Assembly: GCF_023757625.1 (NCBI RefSeq)
Contig: NZ_JALGBZ010000004.1
Location: 1-64,000 of the forward strand
Direction of reading: 5' to 3'
Origin: Halomonas sp. S3-1-1
Lineage (GTDB): Bacteria > Pseudomonadota > Gammaproteobacteria > Pseudomonadales > Halomonadaceae
DNA length: 64,000 bases
Numbering within the stretch: position 1 is the stretch's first letter; each line of letters opens with the position of its first letter. The notes under the pieces were generated by a model, which saw only the letters and a program-made list of their open reading frames with translations, had not been told where the DNA came from and did not search any database. A program made the position numbers and the translations under genes. Below, one piece after another: positions 1 through 8,378 of the stretch.

Positions 1-88
1 AGCGAGACCAGCTGGTTGATAGGCACGGTGTGGACGCACCGCAAGGTGTTGAGCTAACGTGTACTAATGGCCCGTGAGGCTTGACCCT
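1..88 (+). rRNA. rrl: 23S rRNA, 3' end (partial)
   Basis: The first ~88 bases match the conserved 3' end of bacterial 23S rRNA, including the GTACTAATGG-CCGTGAGGCTTGACC segment that forms the terminal helix region. The rest of the gene and the 16S lie upstream of the window. The 3' end is set by similarity to the E. coli gene and may be off by a few bases. A spacer of about 100 bases without a tRNA separates it from the 5S gene. Confidence 0.93.
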
Positions 89-190
89 ATAACACCCAAG
101 GGGTTCGGCCCGCAGTGACAATGACGCCCGAAAGGGCCCGGATACGCCAGAGACGATCACAAAGCAGTCAGCCGATATACATTGCCAGTT

Positions 191-310
191 ACGCCTGACG
201 ACCATGGCTTGCGTGAACCACCCGATCCCTTGCCGAACTCGGAAGTGAAACCGCAACGCGCCGATGGTAGTGTGGGGTCTCCCCATGTGAGAGTAGGTTA
301 TCGTCAGGCA
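191..310 (+). rRNA. rrf: 5S rRNA
   Basis: A 120-base gene with the hallmark 5S segments: CCGAACTCGGAAGTGAAAC, GCGCCGATGGTAGTGTGGGG and a terminal helix in which GCCTGACGA at the start pairs with TCGTCAGGC at the end. It closes the rRNA operon begun by the 23S gene and is directly followed by a terminator. Confidence 0.96.
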
Positions 311-320
311 CCCATTCGAA

Positions 321-357
321 AAAGCCCCGAGCACATTGTGTTCGGGGCTTTTTTTTA
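321..357 (+). terminator. rRNA operon rho-independent terminator
   Basis: The inverted repeat AAAGCCCCGA / TCGGGGCTTT (321-330 and 342-351) with an 11-base loop runs straight into a T tract. It sits 10 bases after the 5S gene and would end the rrn transcript. Confidence 0.93.
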
Positions 358-379
358 TGCGTGGAAAAAAGAAGGGAAA

Positions 380-603
380 AGGCTCGGCAGGCAGGGTGCC
401 TGCCGCCCGACCCAAGCGACGCGGTGCGCCGCATCGCTGGCTGAGCCTGCTCCTAAGAGGCAATCGCCTCCCGATCAACTGCAGGGGCCCGATTCATCGG
501 GCGATGGCGTCACCTGACGCCCGGGGTTGGAGGCCGCCGTGCCTGCCATTTAAACCGGCGGAGCGTTGCGCCAAGTCTCTGGCTAATGCCAGCTCCTACA
601 ACA
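380..603. repeat. REP-like hairpin mosaic between rrn and guaD
   Basis: This 220-base stretch is a chain of short hairpins: GGCAGGC/GCCTGCC near 386-403, GAGGC-AATC-GCCTC near 457-470, GCCCGA-TTCA-TCGGGC near 487-502 and GGC-TAAT-GCC near 581-590. On the minus strand several units begin with a TAGGAGC-type box, for example GTAGGAGCTGGCATTAGCCAG at the right end. Pseudomonas and Halomonas genomes carry dispersed repeats of that style. The right end runs a few bases into the guaD stop region. It could also act as 3' stabiliser or terminator for guaD. Confidence 0.55.
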
Positions 604-1912
604 ACCCATCCCGGCTGTGCTGGCACTCGCCGTTCGCCCAGGTTTCGAAAATGGCGCGGTCGTCTGCCAGCATCATCAGTGCGAAAAGGCGCTCGCCTAA
701 CGTACTACAGCGATGAATGCGGCGGCTCAATAGTTCGGTAGCGTTTGGGTCAACCACAACGAAGTCTGCCTCGAGACCGGGCTTTAGCTGGCCAATCGCA
801 TGATCAAGCGAAAGCGTTTTGGCGTTTCCGTGGGTCAGGCCATAAAAGCCCTGCCACGCGGTGAGTGGCTGGTTGTTGAGTTGGCCTACCTGATAAGCGC
901 TTTTAAGCGTAGCAAAGCCGGTCAAGTCGGTGCCGGCGCCAATATCGCTTGCATAAGTGAACGCCATACCCGCGCGCTCTGCTGCGTCACGATCAAAAAG
1001 GCCGCTGCCTAAAAACAGATTCGAGCTTGGGCAAAACGCAATGCTGGCCCCTTGGGCAGCCAAGCGCTCACGCATACTGTCATCGAGATGAACGCCGTGG
1101 GCAAACGTGCTTTTGGGCCCAACCAGCCCGGCTTGCTCGTATACGGCGAGATAATCCAGACTGTCGGGAAAAAGCTCGGCTACCCAAGCAAGCTCACCGC
1201 GATTTTCCGCCAGATGCGTTTGAAGCCAAAGGGTCGGGTCGCTACGAAAAATCGCCCCGGCGGCGTCCAGCTGAGCTTTGGTGGACGTCGGCGCAAAGCG
1301 GGGCGTAACGCTATAGCTCAGCCGGTCCTTGCCGTGCCAGTCGGCGATCAGCCGCTCAGTATCCCGAATGCCGGCTTCGCCATCGAGAAGCGCCTCGGGG
1401 GCGTTACGATCCATCATCACCTTGCCGCCGAGCATGCGTAAGCCACGTGTCTGACAGGCACTGAAGAAAGCGTTCATGGAGACTGGGTGGCTCGAGCCGA
1501 ACACCTGGGCAGTCGTTGTACCCGCACGCAGCATTTCGTTTATAAACGCCTGTGAAAGCGCCTCGGCGTGTTCGGCGTTTTGAAATCGACACTCTTCGGG
1601 AAAGGTGTACTCGTTGAGCCAGTCGAGCAGCTGCCGCCCGTAGGAGGCCATGATATCGAGCTGGACGTAGTGAACGTGGCTATCGATAAAGCCCGGCATG
1701 ATCAGCTTGTCGCTGTAGTCGAGGATATCGGCACCCGTGGGAAGCTCATGGACGAGCGAGCCGTAATGGCCCACCTTGTGTATCAGGCCATCCTTGAGCC
1801 ATAAAAGGCCGTCTGCGAAATGCTCGACGCTGTCCGCAGCGGGGCGGTCCTGGGCGCCCGGGGGCTTGGCGAAACTCAAAAGCTCGGCGCGGATAAACGT
1901 ATTCTGGGTCAC
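596..1912 (-). CDS. guaD: Guanine deaminase
   Basis: A 438-residue amidohydrolase expected to turn guanine into xanthine plus ammonia in the cytoplasm, feeding the xanthine dehydrogenase encoded just upstream. The metal-binding HxH lies at H79/H81 in PGFIDSHVH. Further conserved blocks are QTHLAEN (His metal ligand region), FAHGVHL and SDIGAGTD (the catalytic Asp region). Length fits bacterial guanine deaminases (430-450). The start codon is GTG at 1912, 11 bases after the xdhC stop, with only a weak ribosome site, so translation probably depends on the upstream genes. It is the last gene of the xdhABC-guaD unit. Other amidohydrolases are the only realistic alternative; the block pattern and context favour guanine deaminase. 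Confidence 0.93.
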   Translation of the reverse strand: MTQNTFIRAELLSFAKPPGAQDRPAADSVEHFADGLLWLKDGLIHKVGHYGSLVHELPTGADILDYSDKLIMPGFIDSHVHYVQLDIMASYGRQLLDWLNEYTFPEECRFQNAEHAEALSQAFINEMLRAGTTTAQVFGSSHPVSMNAFFSACQTRGLRMLGGKVMMDRNAPEALLDGEAGIRDTERLIADWHGKDRLSYSVTPRFAPTSTKAQLDAAGAIFRSDPTLWLQTHLAENRGELAWVAELFPDSLDYLAVYEQAGLVGPKSTFAHGVHLDDSMRERLAAQGASIAFCPSSNLFLGSGLFDRDAAERAGMAFTYASDIGAGTDLTGFATLKSAYQVGQLNNQPLTAWQGFYGLTHGNAKTLSLDHAIGQLKPGLEADFVVVDPNATELLSRRIHRCSTLGERLFALMMLADDRAIFETWANGECQHSRDGLL

Positions 1913-1923
1913 GGTCAGGTCAC

Positions 1924-2787
1924 TTAAAGGGATTGATGATCGTTAAAAAGCGCGCGCAGTGGGGCGCTGTCGAGCCCACGGGTGGCGCTATCGTGGGAAG
2001 TATCGGTAAGCCATAAAAGCTCGGTAACCGCGGCCAGCGCGATGGCGTAGGGTGACTTGTTCTTCAGCCTGGCACCGTTGAACGTACCGATCGGGCTGCG
2101 CACACGCTCGATAGACGCAGGTGGGTACCCCGCTCGCAGGAGCCTCCCCTTGAAGCTTGACCACTTACTTTCGGAGCCGATCAGGCCGATCGAGGCGATG
2201 TCATCGCGCTCGATGAGTGCCTCGATCAAAGCGTAGTCCTCATCGTGGCTGTGGGTCACCACCAACACGTGACAGTCCGACGGTAGCGCGTTGATGCGTT
2301 GGCCTACGTTCGTAAGGGGCAACAGTGACAGGCGAGGCGACTCAGGCGTCAAAGGTAGCGTCGCGGGACGGCTATCGCACCAGTAGCGCTGCCAGTCGAG
2401 CGGGTGAGTAAGTTCTATAACGTGTCGCCCGATATGGCCTGCGCCAAACACCGCTAGGTGGGTTTGCGCACCCGGAAACACCTCCAGCAGAACGTTGACG
2501 AAGCCTCCGCAGCACTGGCCGCTTCGCCCGCCTAGTGAAAACGCTTCGAGATGAAAGCCTGCTTTGTCCTGTTTTAAATAGCGCCGCGCGGCCTGAATGG
2601 TCTGCCACTCGAAGGTGCCGCCGCCTAGGGTGTCAAAGACATGATCGGACGTGATCACCATTCGCGCGCCAGGTTCACGAGGGGTAGAACCCTGAGCCGT
2701 GACTTGGGTGGCCAGCACGTGGGGTGCGCCATTTTGCTGGCAGTCGTGCAGCGCCGCGTGCCAAGAGCGGATCGCGGCGCCGTTCAT
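1924..2787 (-). CDS. xdhC: Xanthine dehydrogenase accessory protein XdhC
   Basis: A 287-residue XdhC-family chaperone that delivers sulfurated molybdenum cofactor to xanthine dehydrogenase. The N-terminal XdhC domain contains GQCCGG at 90-95. A Rossmann-type domain follows with GAGHIG at 115-120 and VVTHSHDEDY near 190. I place the start at the ATG at 2787, because it overlaps the xdhB stop as ATGA (2784-2787), a typical coupled junction. The open frame continues upstream to 3087, but that part lies inside xdhB and shows no family similarity. It is the third gene of the purine catabolic operon. Confidence 0.92.
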   Translation of the reverse strand: MNGAAIRSWHAALHDCQQNGAPHVLATQVTAQGSTPREPGARMVITSDHVFDTLGGGTFEWQTIQAARRYLKQDKAGFHLEAFSLGGRSGQCCGGFVNVLLEVFPGAQTHLAVFGAGHIGRHVIELTHPLDWQRYWCDSRPATLPLTPESPRLSLLPLTNVGQRINALPSDCHVLVVTHSHDEDYALIEALIERDDIASIGLIGSESKWSSFKGRLLRAGYPPASIERVRSPIGTFNGARLKNKSPYAIALAAVTELLWLTDTSHDSATRGLDSAPLRALFNDHQSL

Positions 2788-5207
2788 AGCGCCTTTGGCC
2801 GGATGGTTTGAGCGGCGAGCATGACCCGCTCCGGGGTCGCAGGGGTGTCCAGCGCTGGCGAGTGCTGATAGTTCGTCAGACTCGACAGCGCGTCGCGCAG
2901 CGCCGACCAGACGCTGATGCCGAGCATGAAGGGCGGCTCGCCCACCGCTTTGGAGCGGTACAGACTCGCCATCGAGTTGGGGTGGCCTTCCATGAGCGAG
3001 ACGTTGAAAATTGGCGGCAAATCGCCAAAGGTGGGAATCTTGTAGGTTGCCGCGCTGTTGCTTAAAAGCGTGCCCTTGTCGCTCCACTTGAGCTCTTCAC
3101 TGGTCAGCCAGCCCATGGCCTGAATGAAGCCACCCTCGACCTGTCCGATATCGATAGCCGGGTTGAGCGCGTCCCCAACATCGTGGAGCACGTCGACGCG
3201 TTCGACCCGATACTCTCCACTTAGCGTGTCCACACTCACTTCAGACACCGCCGCGCCAAACGCGAAATAGTAAAAGGGGCGGCCCTGACCGGTCGCGCGG
3301 TCGTAATGAATCAGCGGCGTGGCGTAAAAGCCTTTTTCTGAAAGCGATACCCGGTTGAGGTAGGCGGTTTGAACTAGCTCCCCCCAAGGGAGTCGGTATT
3401 CACTTTCGCCAAACCCGGCGATCAATTCACCGTCTTGCAGGCGCATACCTTCGCGGTCCAGCCCGCCTTCGAAATGGGCGGCGGCGAAATCAAACAGGCG
3501 CTCGCGCAGGTGGCTTGCCGCGTTGCGTGCCGCCATGCCGTTTAAATCCGCGCCGCTTGACGCCGCTGTAGGGGAGGTATTGGGGACTTTGTCGGTACGC
3601 GTGGCGCTGATGCGCACATCGTCGAGATCGAGCCCCAGCTCGCGGGCGACGACCTGACAGATCTTGGTGTGAAGCCCTTGGCCCATTTCGGTGCCGCCGT
3701 GATTGATCATCACGCTGCCGTCGGTGTAAACGTGCAAAAGGGCGCCGGCCTGGTTCAGGTGCTGCGCGGTGAATGAGATACCGAACTTCACCGGGGTTAG
3801 TGCCAATCCCTTTTTGACGACCGGGCTTGACGCGTTGAACGCGGTCAAGGCATCACGACGGGCCCAGTAATCGCTATCCTTTTCGAGCTTTTCGACCAGC
3901 GTATGCAGCAGGGCGATTTGGTCGACACTTTGCCCGTAGTGGGTCGTCTCAAAGCCCTCGCGGTAGAAGTTGCGTTTGCGAACGGTCAACGGGTCTTCGC
4001 CAATTCGGCGGGCGATATCGTCCATCGCCGCCTCGATCGCCATCATTCCCTGGGGCCCGCCAAAGCCGCGAAAAGCGGTATTGGACGCCGTATGGGTTTT
4101 CGCCCTGTGCCCGGTCACTCGGGCGTTACCCAGCGAATAGGCGTTATCGGCGTGAAACATGGCCCGATCGACGATGGCATCCGACAGATCCGGCGAGTAG
4201 CCGCAGTCGCCAATCACGGTGATATCGCCGCCCTGAATGACGCCGCGTTCGTCGATGGCAAGTTTATAACGGTTGTGAAAAGGGTGGCGCTTGCCGGTTG
4301 CCTGCATATCGGCGGTGCGCGGCAGCCGAAGGCGGGTGGCGCGACCCGTGCGCCGCGCGATGATGGCCGCAATGCATGCCCAAGGCGAGGCTTGAGTCTC
4401 CTTACCGCCAAAACCGCCCCCCATACGGCGTACCTCGACGGTGACTGCGTGAAAGGGAATGCCCAGCACCTCGGCGACCAGCTTCTGCGTTTCGCTGGGA
4501 TGCTGGTTGGAGGTGTGGACCAGAACGCCTTCGTCCTCGGTGGGCAGCACTACGCAGGCCTGTCCTTCGAGATAAAGATGCTCCTGGCCGCCGACGAAGA
4601 GCGTGCCTTCAACGAGCATTTGCGCGCGCTCGAGTGTTGCCTGCCAATCGCCGCGCTCCTGTGCGTGGGTCGGGCGTACCAGTTCACCTTGTTCAACGGC
4701 GGCCACCGGATCGAGGTGGGCTGGTCGTTCATCGATGTCGATAGTGGCGAGTGTCACCGCGCGCCGCGCTGCCTGAAAGGAGGTCGCCGCGACGGCAAAC
4801 AGGCACTGGCCGGCGTAGCTCACCTCGCGGTCGACGAAAATCGGATCCCCCGGAAAGACCGGACCGATATCCGTGTGGCCCGGCACGTCGGCAAAGGTGA
4901 TCACGTCCACCACGCCTTCGGCTTGGCGCACCGCGTCGAGCTCGAGTGTCGTCAGTGTGCCAAACGCCGCCGGTGAAAGCCCGAGCGCTACGTGCAGCGC
5001 ATCTGAGGGTGTCTTGAGATCATCGATGTAGCTCGCCTTGCCGGTCACGTGCTTGCGAGCGCTTTCGTGGTGGCTCGACGAGCCGGCCTGGCGTCGCCCG
5101 TCGCTGTCCACGGTGTGGCGCGCCAACGGCCCGGAGCCTTTTATGTGGTGGTCGAGTTCGCGCCGAGCGTGACGGCTATCGCCATCAAGCTTAGTGAGCG
5201 TACGCAT
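2784..5207 (-). CDS. xdhB: Xanthine dehydrogenase, molybdopterin-binding subunit XdhB
   Basis: An 807-residue large subunit carrying the molybdenum cofactor and the active site that oxidises hypoxanthine/xanthine to urate. Visible family features: the N-terminal a/b hammerhead segment (VTGKASYIDDL near 54), the cofactor blocks RMGGGFGGKE and FRGFGGPQG, the substrate region NHGGTEMGQG, and a late GEPPFMLG block holding the active-site Glu of the family. Length matches XdhB of proteobacteria (about 770-800). The start overlaps the xdhA stop by 17 bases and the stop overlaps xdhC by 4 bases, so the three genes form a tight operon. Confidence 0.95.
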   Translation of the reverse strand: MRTLTKLDGDSRHARRELDHHIKGSGPLARHTVDSDGRRQAGSSSHHESARKHVTGKASYIDDLKTPSDALHVALGLSPAAFGTLTTLELDAVRQAEGVVDVITFADVPGHTDIGPVFPGDPIFVDREVSYAGQCLFAVAATSFQAARRAVTLATIDIDERPAHLDPVAAVEQGELVRPTHAQERGDWQATLERAQMLVEGTLFVGGQEHLYLEGQACVVLPTEDEGVLVHTSNQHPSETQKLVAEVLGIPFHAVTVEVRRMGGGFGGKETQASPWACIAAIIARRTGRATRLRLPRTADMQATGKRHPFHNRYKLAIDERGVIQGGDITVIGDCGYSPDLSDAIVDRAMFHADNAYSLGNARVTGHRAKTHTASNTAFRGFGGPQGMMAIEAAMDDIARRIGEDPLTVRKRNFYREGFETTHYGQSVDQIALLHTLVEKLEKDSDYWARRDALTAFNASSPVVKKGLALTPVKFGISFTAQHLNQAGALLHVYTDGSVMINHGGTEMGQGLHTKICQVVARELGLDLDDVRISATRTDKVPNTSPTAASSGADLNGMAARNAASHLRERLFDFAAAHFEGGLDREGMRLQDGELIAGFGESEYRLPWGELVQTAYLNRVSLSEKGFYATPLIHYDRATGQGRPFYYFAFGAAVSEVSVDTLSGEYRVERVDVLHDVGDALNPAIDIGQVEGGFIQAMGWLTSEELKWSDKGTLLSNSAATYKIPTFGDLPPIFNVSLMEGHPNSMASLYRSKAVGEPPFMLGISVWSALRDALSSLTNYQHSPALDTPATPERVMLAAQTIRPKAL

Positions 5208-6642
5208 GAATCATGACCTCCTGAGTGGGCGCGGTAAGCGTCAGGTAAAGCCGCTCCAGCAGGTTGGCTGCCGCCTGTTGGCGGTAGTGGCTGCTACCCC
5301 GTACGTCTGACATGGGTTCGAAATCCTCGGCTAAAGCCCGCTGCGCGGCTTTAAAACTCGCCTGAGTCACCGGCTGGCCTTCGAGCGCGGCTTCAGCGTG
5401 CAACGCACGCTTTGGGATCGCGGCCATGCCGCCAAAGCCAAGGCGTACCTGGCTGAGAACGCCACCGTCTATGACATAGTGAAAGGCACCAAGAACGGCG
5501 GAAATATCGTCTTCACGGCGTTTGGAGAGCTTCCAGACGCGCAGCGCCGCGTGCTCGGTCAGCGAAGGGATGAAAATACGGCTGATCACTTCGTCGCTCT
5601 GCAGGTCTGTTTTTTTATAGTCGACAAAAAAGCTTTCGAGCGGCAGCCTGCGCGCGCCGTTCGGCCCCACGATTTCGAGCCAGGCCCCCAGAGCCAAGAG
5701 CACTGGCGGCGTATCGCCAATAGGGGAGGCGTTGGCAATGTTACCGCCCAAAGTACCGCGGTTTCGAATCTGGCGGGAGCCCAGCCGCGAGAGCAGGTGG
5801 GCAAACGCAGGGAAGTGATGCTCGAAAAGCGCTTCAAGCTCGGTATACGTCACCGCCGCGCCGATCCACCAGCCTGGTATGGACTGGTACTCTGCTGCTT
5901 CGATGCGGCGTAGCTCGTCGACCCGGGTCACATCGATCAACTGATCCAGCGACCTGAGTTGCTGGGTGCTCTCAAGCCACAGATCAGTGGCGCCGGCTAC
6001 GAGCCGCGCGCTTTTATGATGCGCGCGCAGGTCCAGCAGCGCCTCGAGCGAAGCGGGGCTTTTAAAAAAGGATGCTTCTTCTTCGCACTCGCTGGGGGGC
6101 GTCGAGTGTTCGATAGGATTTATGGCACTGAGCCAGACCGGCGGCTGCCAGCGCATGGTTTGCATCTGAAGTGCCGCGTCGCGAATCGGGCGGTAGCCGG
6201 TGCAGCGGCAGAGATTCCCCCCCAATGCTTCTTCCAGTACCTGATGGCTAAACGGCGCTTTGAACGCATTTCCCTGATAGAGGGTAAAAAGCGACATGAC
6301 GATGCCTGGCGTGCAAAAGCCGCACTGGCTGGCATGGCACTCGATCATGGTCTCCTGAGCGGGATGTAATCCTTCAGGCGTCTCGAGTCCTTCGACGGTC
6401 ACTAAAAGCTTGTCTTGCAACTGATGCGCCGGCGTAATGCAGGCGTTCACGCTGGTAAAGGCCGCATCCGGGGCGCTTGCGTCGCGCAGAGCAACAGTAC
6501 AGGCGCCGCAGTCGCCGGAGGCGCAGCCTTCTTTGGTGCCGGTGTACCCAAGCGTATCGCGCAGCAGGTTGAGAGCGCTGGTATCCGGCGCTACATCACA
6601 GCGTTTCAACACCCCGTTGAGTAAAAACTCGACGCTTGCCAT
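5191..6642 (-). CDS. xdhA: Xanthine dehydrogenase, FeS/FAD subunit XdhA
   Basis: A 483-residue small subunit with the usual order: 2Fe-2S ferredoxin domain (CASGDCGAC), second 2Fe-2S helical domain (CHASQCGFCTPG and NLCRCTGYRPI), then the FAD-binding domain with RNRGTLGGNIANASPIGD. It takes electrons from the molybdenum centre and passes them to NAD. I choose the ATG at 6642: a GAGGG ribosome site lies 6 bases upstream. The longer frame starting at 6678 would put the regulator palindrome (6664-6677) inside the gene. First gene of xdhABC-guaD, divergent from a RutR-like repressor gene. Confidence 0.94.
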   Translation of the reverse strand: MASVEFLLNGVLKRCDVAPDTSALNLLRDTLGYTGTKEGCASGDCGACTVALRDASAPDAAFTSVNACITPAHQLQDKLLVTVEGLETPEGLHPAQETMIECHASQCGFCTPGIVMSLFTLYQGNAFKAPFSHQVLEEALGGNLCRCTGYRPIRDAALQMQTMRWQPPVWLSAINPIEHSTPPSECEEEASFFKSPASLEALLDLRAHHKSARLVAGATDLWLESTQQLRSLDQLIDVTRVDELRRIEAAEYQSIPGWWIGAAVTYTELEALFEHHFPAFAHLLSRLGSRQIRNRGTLGGNIANASPIGDTPPVLLALGAWLEIVGPNGARRLPLESFFVDYKKTDLQSDEVISRIFIPSLTEHAALRVWKLSKRREDDISAVLGAFHYVIDGGVLSQVRLGFGGMAAIPKRALHAEAALEGQPVTQASFKAAQRALAEDFEPMSDVRGSSHYRQQAAANLLERLYLTLTAPTQEVMIHAYAH

Positions 6643-6663
6643 GATCATCCCTCTTTTTTGTTC

Positions 6664-6677
6664 TGACCAATCGGTCA
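6664..6677 (-). promoter_or_regulatory. RutR/TetR-type operator in front of xdhA
   Basis: TGACCAATCGGTCA is an inverted repeat (TGACC-N4-GGTCA) 22 bases upstream of the xdhA start. The E. coli RutR consensus is TTGACCAnnTGGTCAA, and this half-site matches it closely. The neighbouring divergent gene encodes a RutR-like protein. Repression of xdhABC-guaD and probable autoregulation are inferred, not shown. Confidence 0.72.
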
Positions 6678-6741
6678 ATACGCTAGAGCTTGGGTTAAAA
6701 TAAATCGATGTGCAAGACTTTGTTGGACGCCCTCAAACGGT

Positions 6742-6781
6742 GCTTGAGTGCGCATTTTTAGTGCGCTCGAGCGGTTTTTTT
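6742..6781 (+). terminator. Terminator-like hairpin in the leader of the rutR-like gene
   Basis: On the plus strand GCTTGAGTGCGC (6742-6753) pairs with GTGCGCTCGAGC (6761-6772). With G-U pairs this is a full 12-bp stem with a 7-base loop, followed by GG and seven T. It has the form of an intrinsic terminator but lies between a divergent promoter region and the regulator start at 6820. There is no plus-strand gene before it to end, so it may be an attenuator, or it may block read-through from the xdhA side. Confidence 0.6.
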
Positions 6782-6819
6782 AAGGCGGCGCCACTTCTGT
6801 TCAACGCTCAAGGAAACCT

Positions 6820-7452
6820 ATGAAAAGCCCCCGGCAACCCCTAAAGGAGAGAAGCGGCCGTGAGGCCCAGGAAAAGACCATTCTGGACGCGGCCGAGTGC
6901 GTTTTCGCACTGCACGGTTACCGGGGCGCGAGCCTGCAAGCCATTGCCGACCGCGCCGGCCTTCCCAAGGCCAACGTTCTTTATTACATGGGAAACAAGC
7001 AGGCGCTCTATCTCAAGCTATTGAGCAGGATGATGACCCGCTGGAACACGGTGCTCGACGATATCACCCCGCAATCCGACCCGCGCGAAGTGTTGGGCCG
7101 CTTTATTCGCACCAAAATCGAGCTCGGTCAGCGTTACCCGGAGGGCTCGCGCCTGTTCGCGGCGGAAATTCTGGCCGGGGCGCCGTTTCTCGAGCAATAC
7201 CTGGAAGGTGAGCTCAGAGCTTGGGTCGAAAGCCGCGCCGCCGTGATGAAAGCCTGGTCGGCAATGGGAAAAATGGACGATGTTGACCCACGCCATCTGA
7301 TATTTCTTATCTGGTCGTCGACTCAGCACTACGCCGAATATGGCGCTCAGGTGAATGCCATTCTTGGATGTGAGTACTTGAGCAACACTGAGATTGCCGA
7401 TATCAGCGCTTTTCTGGAGCGGGTCATTTTGAAAGGGTGCGGTGTTGCGTGA
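6820..7452 (+). CDS. TetR-family regulator, RutR-like
   Basis: A 210-residue TetR-type repressor. The N-terminal helix-turn-helix spans about residues 20-65 (ILDAAECVF, GYRGASLQAIADRAG, LYYMGNKQALY). The C-terminal half contains YPEGSRLFAAEILAGAP and HLIFLIWSSTQHYA, which correspond closely to the ligand-binding half of E. coli RutR (YPQASRLFCMEMLAGAP; HLIFMIWASTQHYA). RutR binds uracil/thymine and also controls purine degradation genes. Placed divergently from xdhABC-guaD, this protein most likely controls that operon through the palindrome at 6664-6677. The ATG at 6820 follows AAGGAAACCT. Whether its ligand is a pyrimidine or a purine cannot be told from the sequence. Confidence 0.9.
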   Translation: MKSPRQPLKERSGREAQEKTILDAAECVFALHGYRGASLQAIADRAGLPKANVLYYMGNKQALYLKLLSRMMTRWNTVLDDITPQSDPREVLGRFIRTKIELGQRYPEGSRLFAAEILAGAPFLEQYLEGELRAWVESRAAVMKAWSAMGKMDDVDPRHLIFLIWSSTQHYAEYGAQVNAILGCEYLSNTEIADISAFLERVILKGCGVA

Positions 7453-7477
7453 GCGTCACTCGTTTTATAAGTGCAGG

Positions 7478-7807
7478 TTAGGTTTGCAGCGCAACGCGCG
7501 TACCAAAAGCCAGACGCTCTTCTGGTGAAACGGTTTGAGTTGGAGCGCCGATCATTTCATCGAAGACATCGGAGTGTGTTAAAACAGCGTCGGTGAAGCC
7601 AAGCGGCCTTAGCGCCCGGCTTATCCATTGCGGGCCGGTATAGCGCACCGCACGTTGATTCTCATCCACTAGTATTAGCACGCCTTCTCGACTGTGAAGG
7701 CGAACCATGTACCAACTGCTATCCAGTGCATGAATCTCGATACGATAAGTGGCTGCCGGCGCCGTCTCGTTTGCAAGCGCTTCTAGCGTCATGGTGTCGA
7801 GTGACAT
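7478..7807 (-). CDS. Small conserved protein, DUF6482-like
   Basis: A 109-residue soluble protein without signal peptide or membrane segment. Its central part (YRIEIHALDSSWYMVRL ... ILVDENQRAVRY ... DAVLTHSDVFDEMIG) resembles the DUF6482 group of small proteins found in Pseudomonas and Halomonas; I assign this from memory of the pattern. The start is set at the ATG at 7807 because AGGAA lies 8 bases upstream. The 36 residues that an upstream start would add are Ser/Arg-rich and overlap the lipoprotein gene. It follows the small lipoprotein gene after 10 bases, so they are probably co-transcribed. Function unknown. Confidence 0.7.
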   Translation of the reverse strand: MSLDTMTLEALANETAPAATYRIEIHALDSSWYMVRLHSREGVLILVDENQRAVRYTGPQWISRALRPLGFTDAVLTHSDVFDEMIGAPTQTVSPEERLAFGTRVALQT

Positions 7808-7817
7808 GAAAGAGTTC

Positions 7818-8027
7818 CTACTGCGGGGGCTCGGAGGCGATACCCGGGACGCGATAACGTGCTCCTTCGGCTCGCTGTTCCTCGAAGCGCTGATTTTCGT
7901 CTTCCGGTACGACACCGATCACGGTTTCCTTTGAGCCGTCAGGCCAGGTGTAGGTCGTACAGCCGGAAAGGCCGGTCAGCACGGCGGCTATTAATGAGGC
8001 GGACAAGAGGGTGCAGCGTTGAAACAT
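7818..8027 (-). CDS. Small lipoprotein of unknown function
   Basis: A 69-residue protein with a lipoprotein signal: basic MFQR start, hydrophobic stretch, and lipobox LSGC, giving a cleaved lipid-anchored peptide of about 50 residues starting CTTYTWPDGS. The mature part is polar and acidic, with no recognised domain. The start is the ATG at 8027, with GGGGAG 8 bases upstream; an earlier in-frame start would spoil the signal sequence. Likely anchored in the inner or outer membrane facing the periplasm. Confidence 0.78.
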   Translation of the reverse strand: MFQRCTLLSASLIAAVLTGLSGCTTYTWPDGSKETVIGVVPEDENQRFEEQRAEGARYRVPGIASEPPQ

Positions 8028-8378
8028 TAAATAACTCCCCAGGAATTTTTTTGATTGGATACAAACCATCTTGCCTACGGCGCGATAGTGCTACCCTGAC
8101 TCGCCAAACTATAGCGGATAGTGGCGCCCATCGTCGCGCAATTTAGCCAACGGGCGACATCGCCTGTACGTAACGCTCCAGAGGTAAGGTCGGCAGTGGG
8201 TAAATGAGCGAGCGTCGCGAAGGTCGCGCCTCCACGCGTAAAGGCAAAAGCGCGTCTTTTACACTGCGATGAGGCAATACCGATAATGAGCGCTTGGCCA
8301 ACCAGGCAGTTCTATTTCAAACGTTCTATTGCAAGGCGCGCGTATCTTGAAGAGCCGGGCCGACGGTAAGGAAACAGT
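8028..8378. other. Intergenic region between divergent lipoprotein and heme A synthase genes
   Basis: 351 bases that must hold the promoters of both flanking units. I see no convincing -35/-10 pair, hairpin or conserved RNA. A 22-codon open frame starts at the ATG at 8204, but its nearest purine-rich stretch is 14 bases away and there is no other support. Confidence 0.5.

Noticed and set aside
89..190. A tRNA in the 23S-5S spacer
   Set aside because: No cloverleaf or T-loop sequence (GGTTCGAATCC type) is present.
380..603. CRISPR-like array
   Set aside because: The repeats differ from unit to unit, are palindromic and have no regular spacers, so REP-like elements fit better.
2788..3087. An upstream extension of xdhC
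   Set aside because: The extra 100 codons lie inside xdhB and lack family similarity. The ATGA junction at 2784-2787 gives a far better start.
8204..8272. A 22-codon open frame upstream of ctaA
   Set aside because: Ribosome-site spacing is too long and there is no coupling to a neighbour. A chance frame is more likely.
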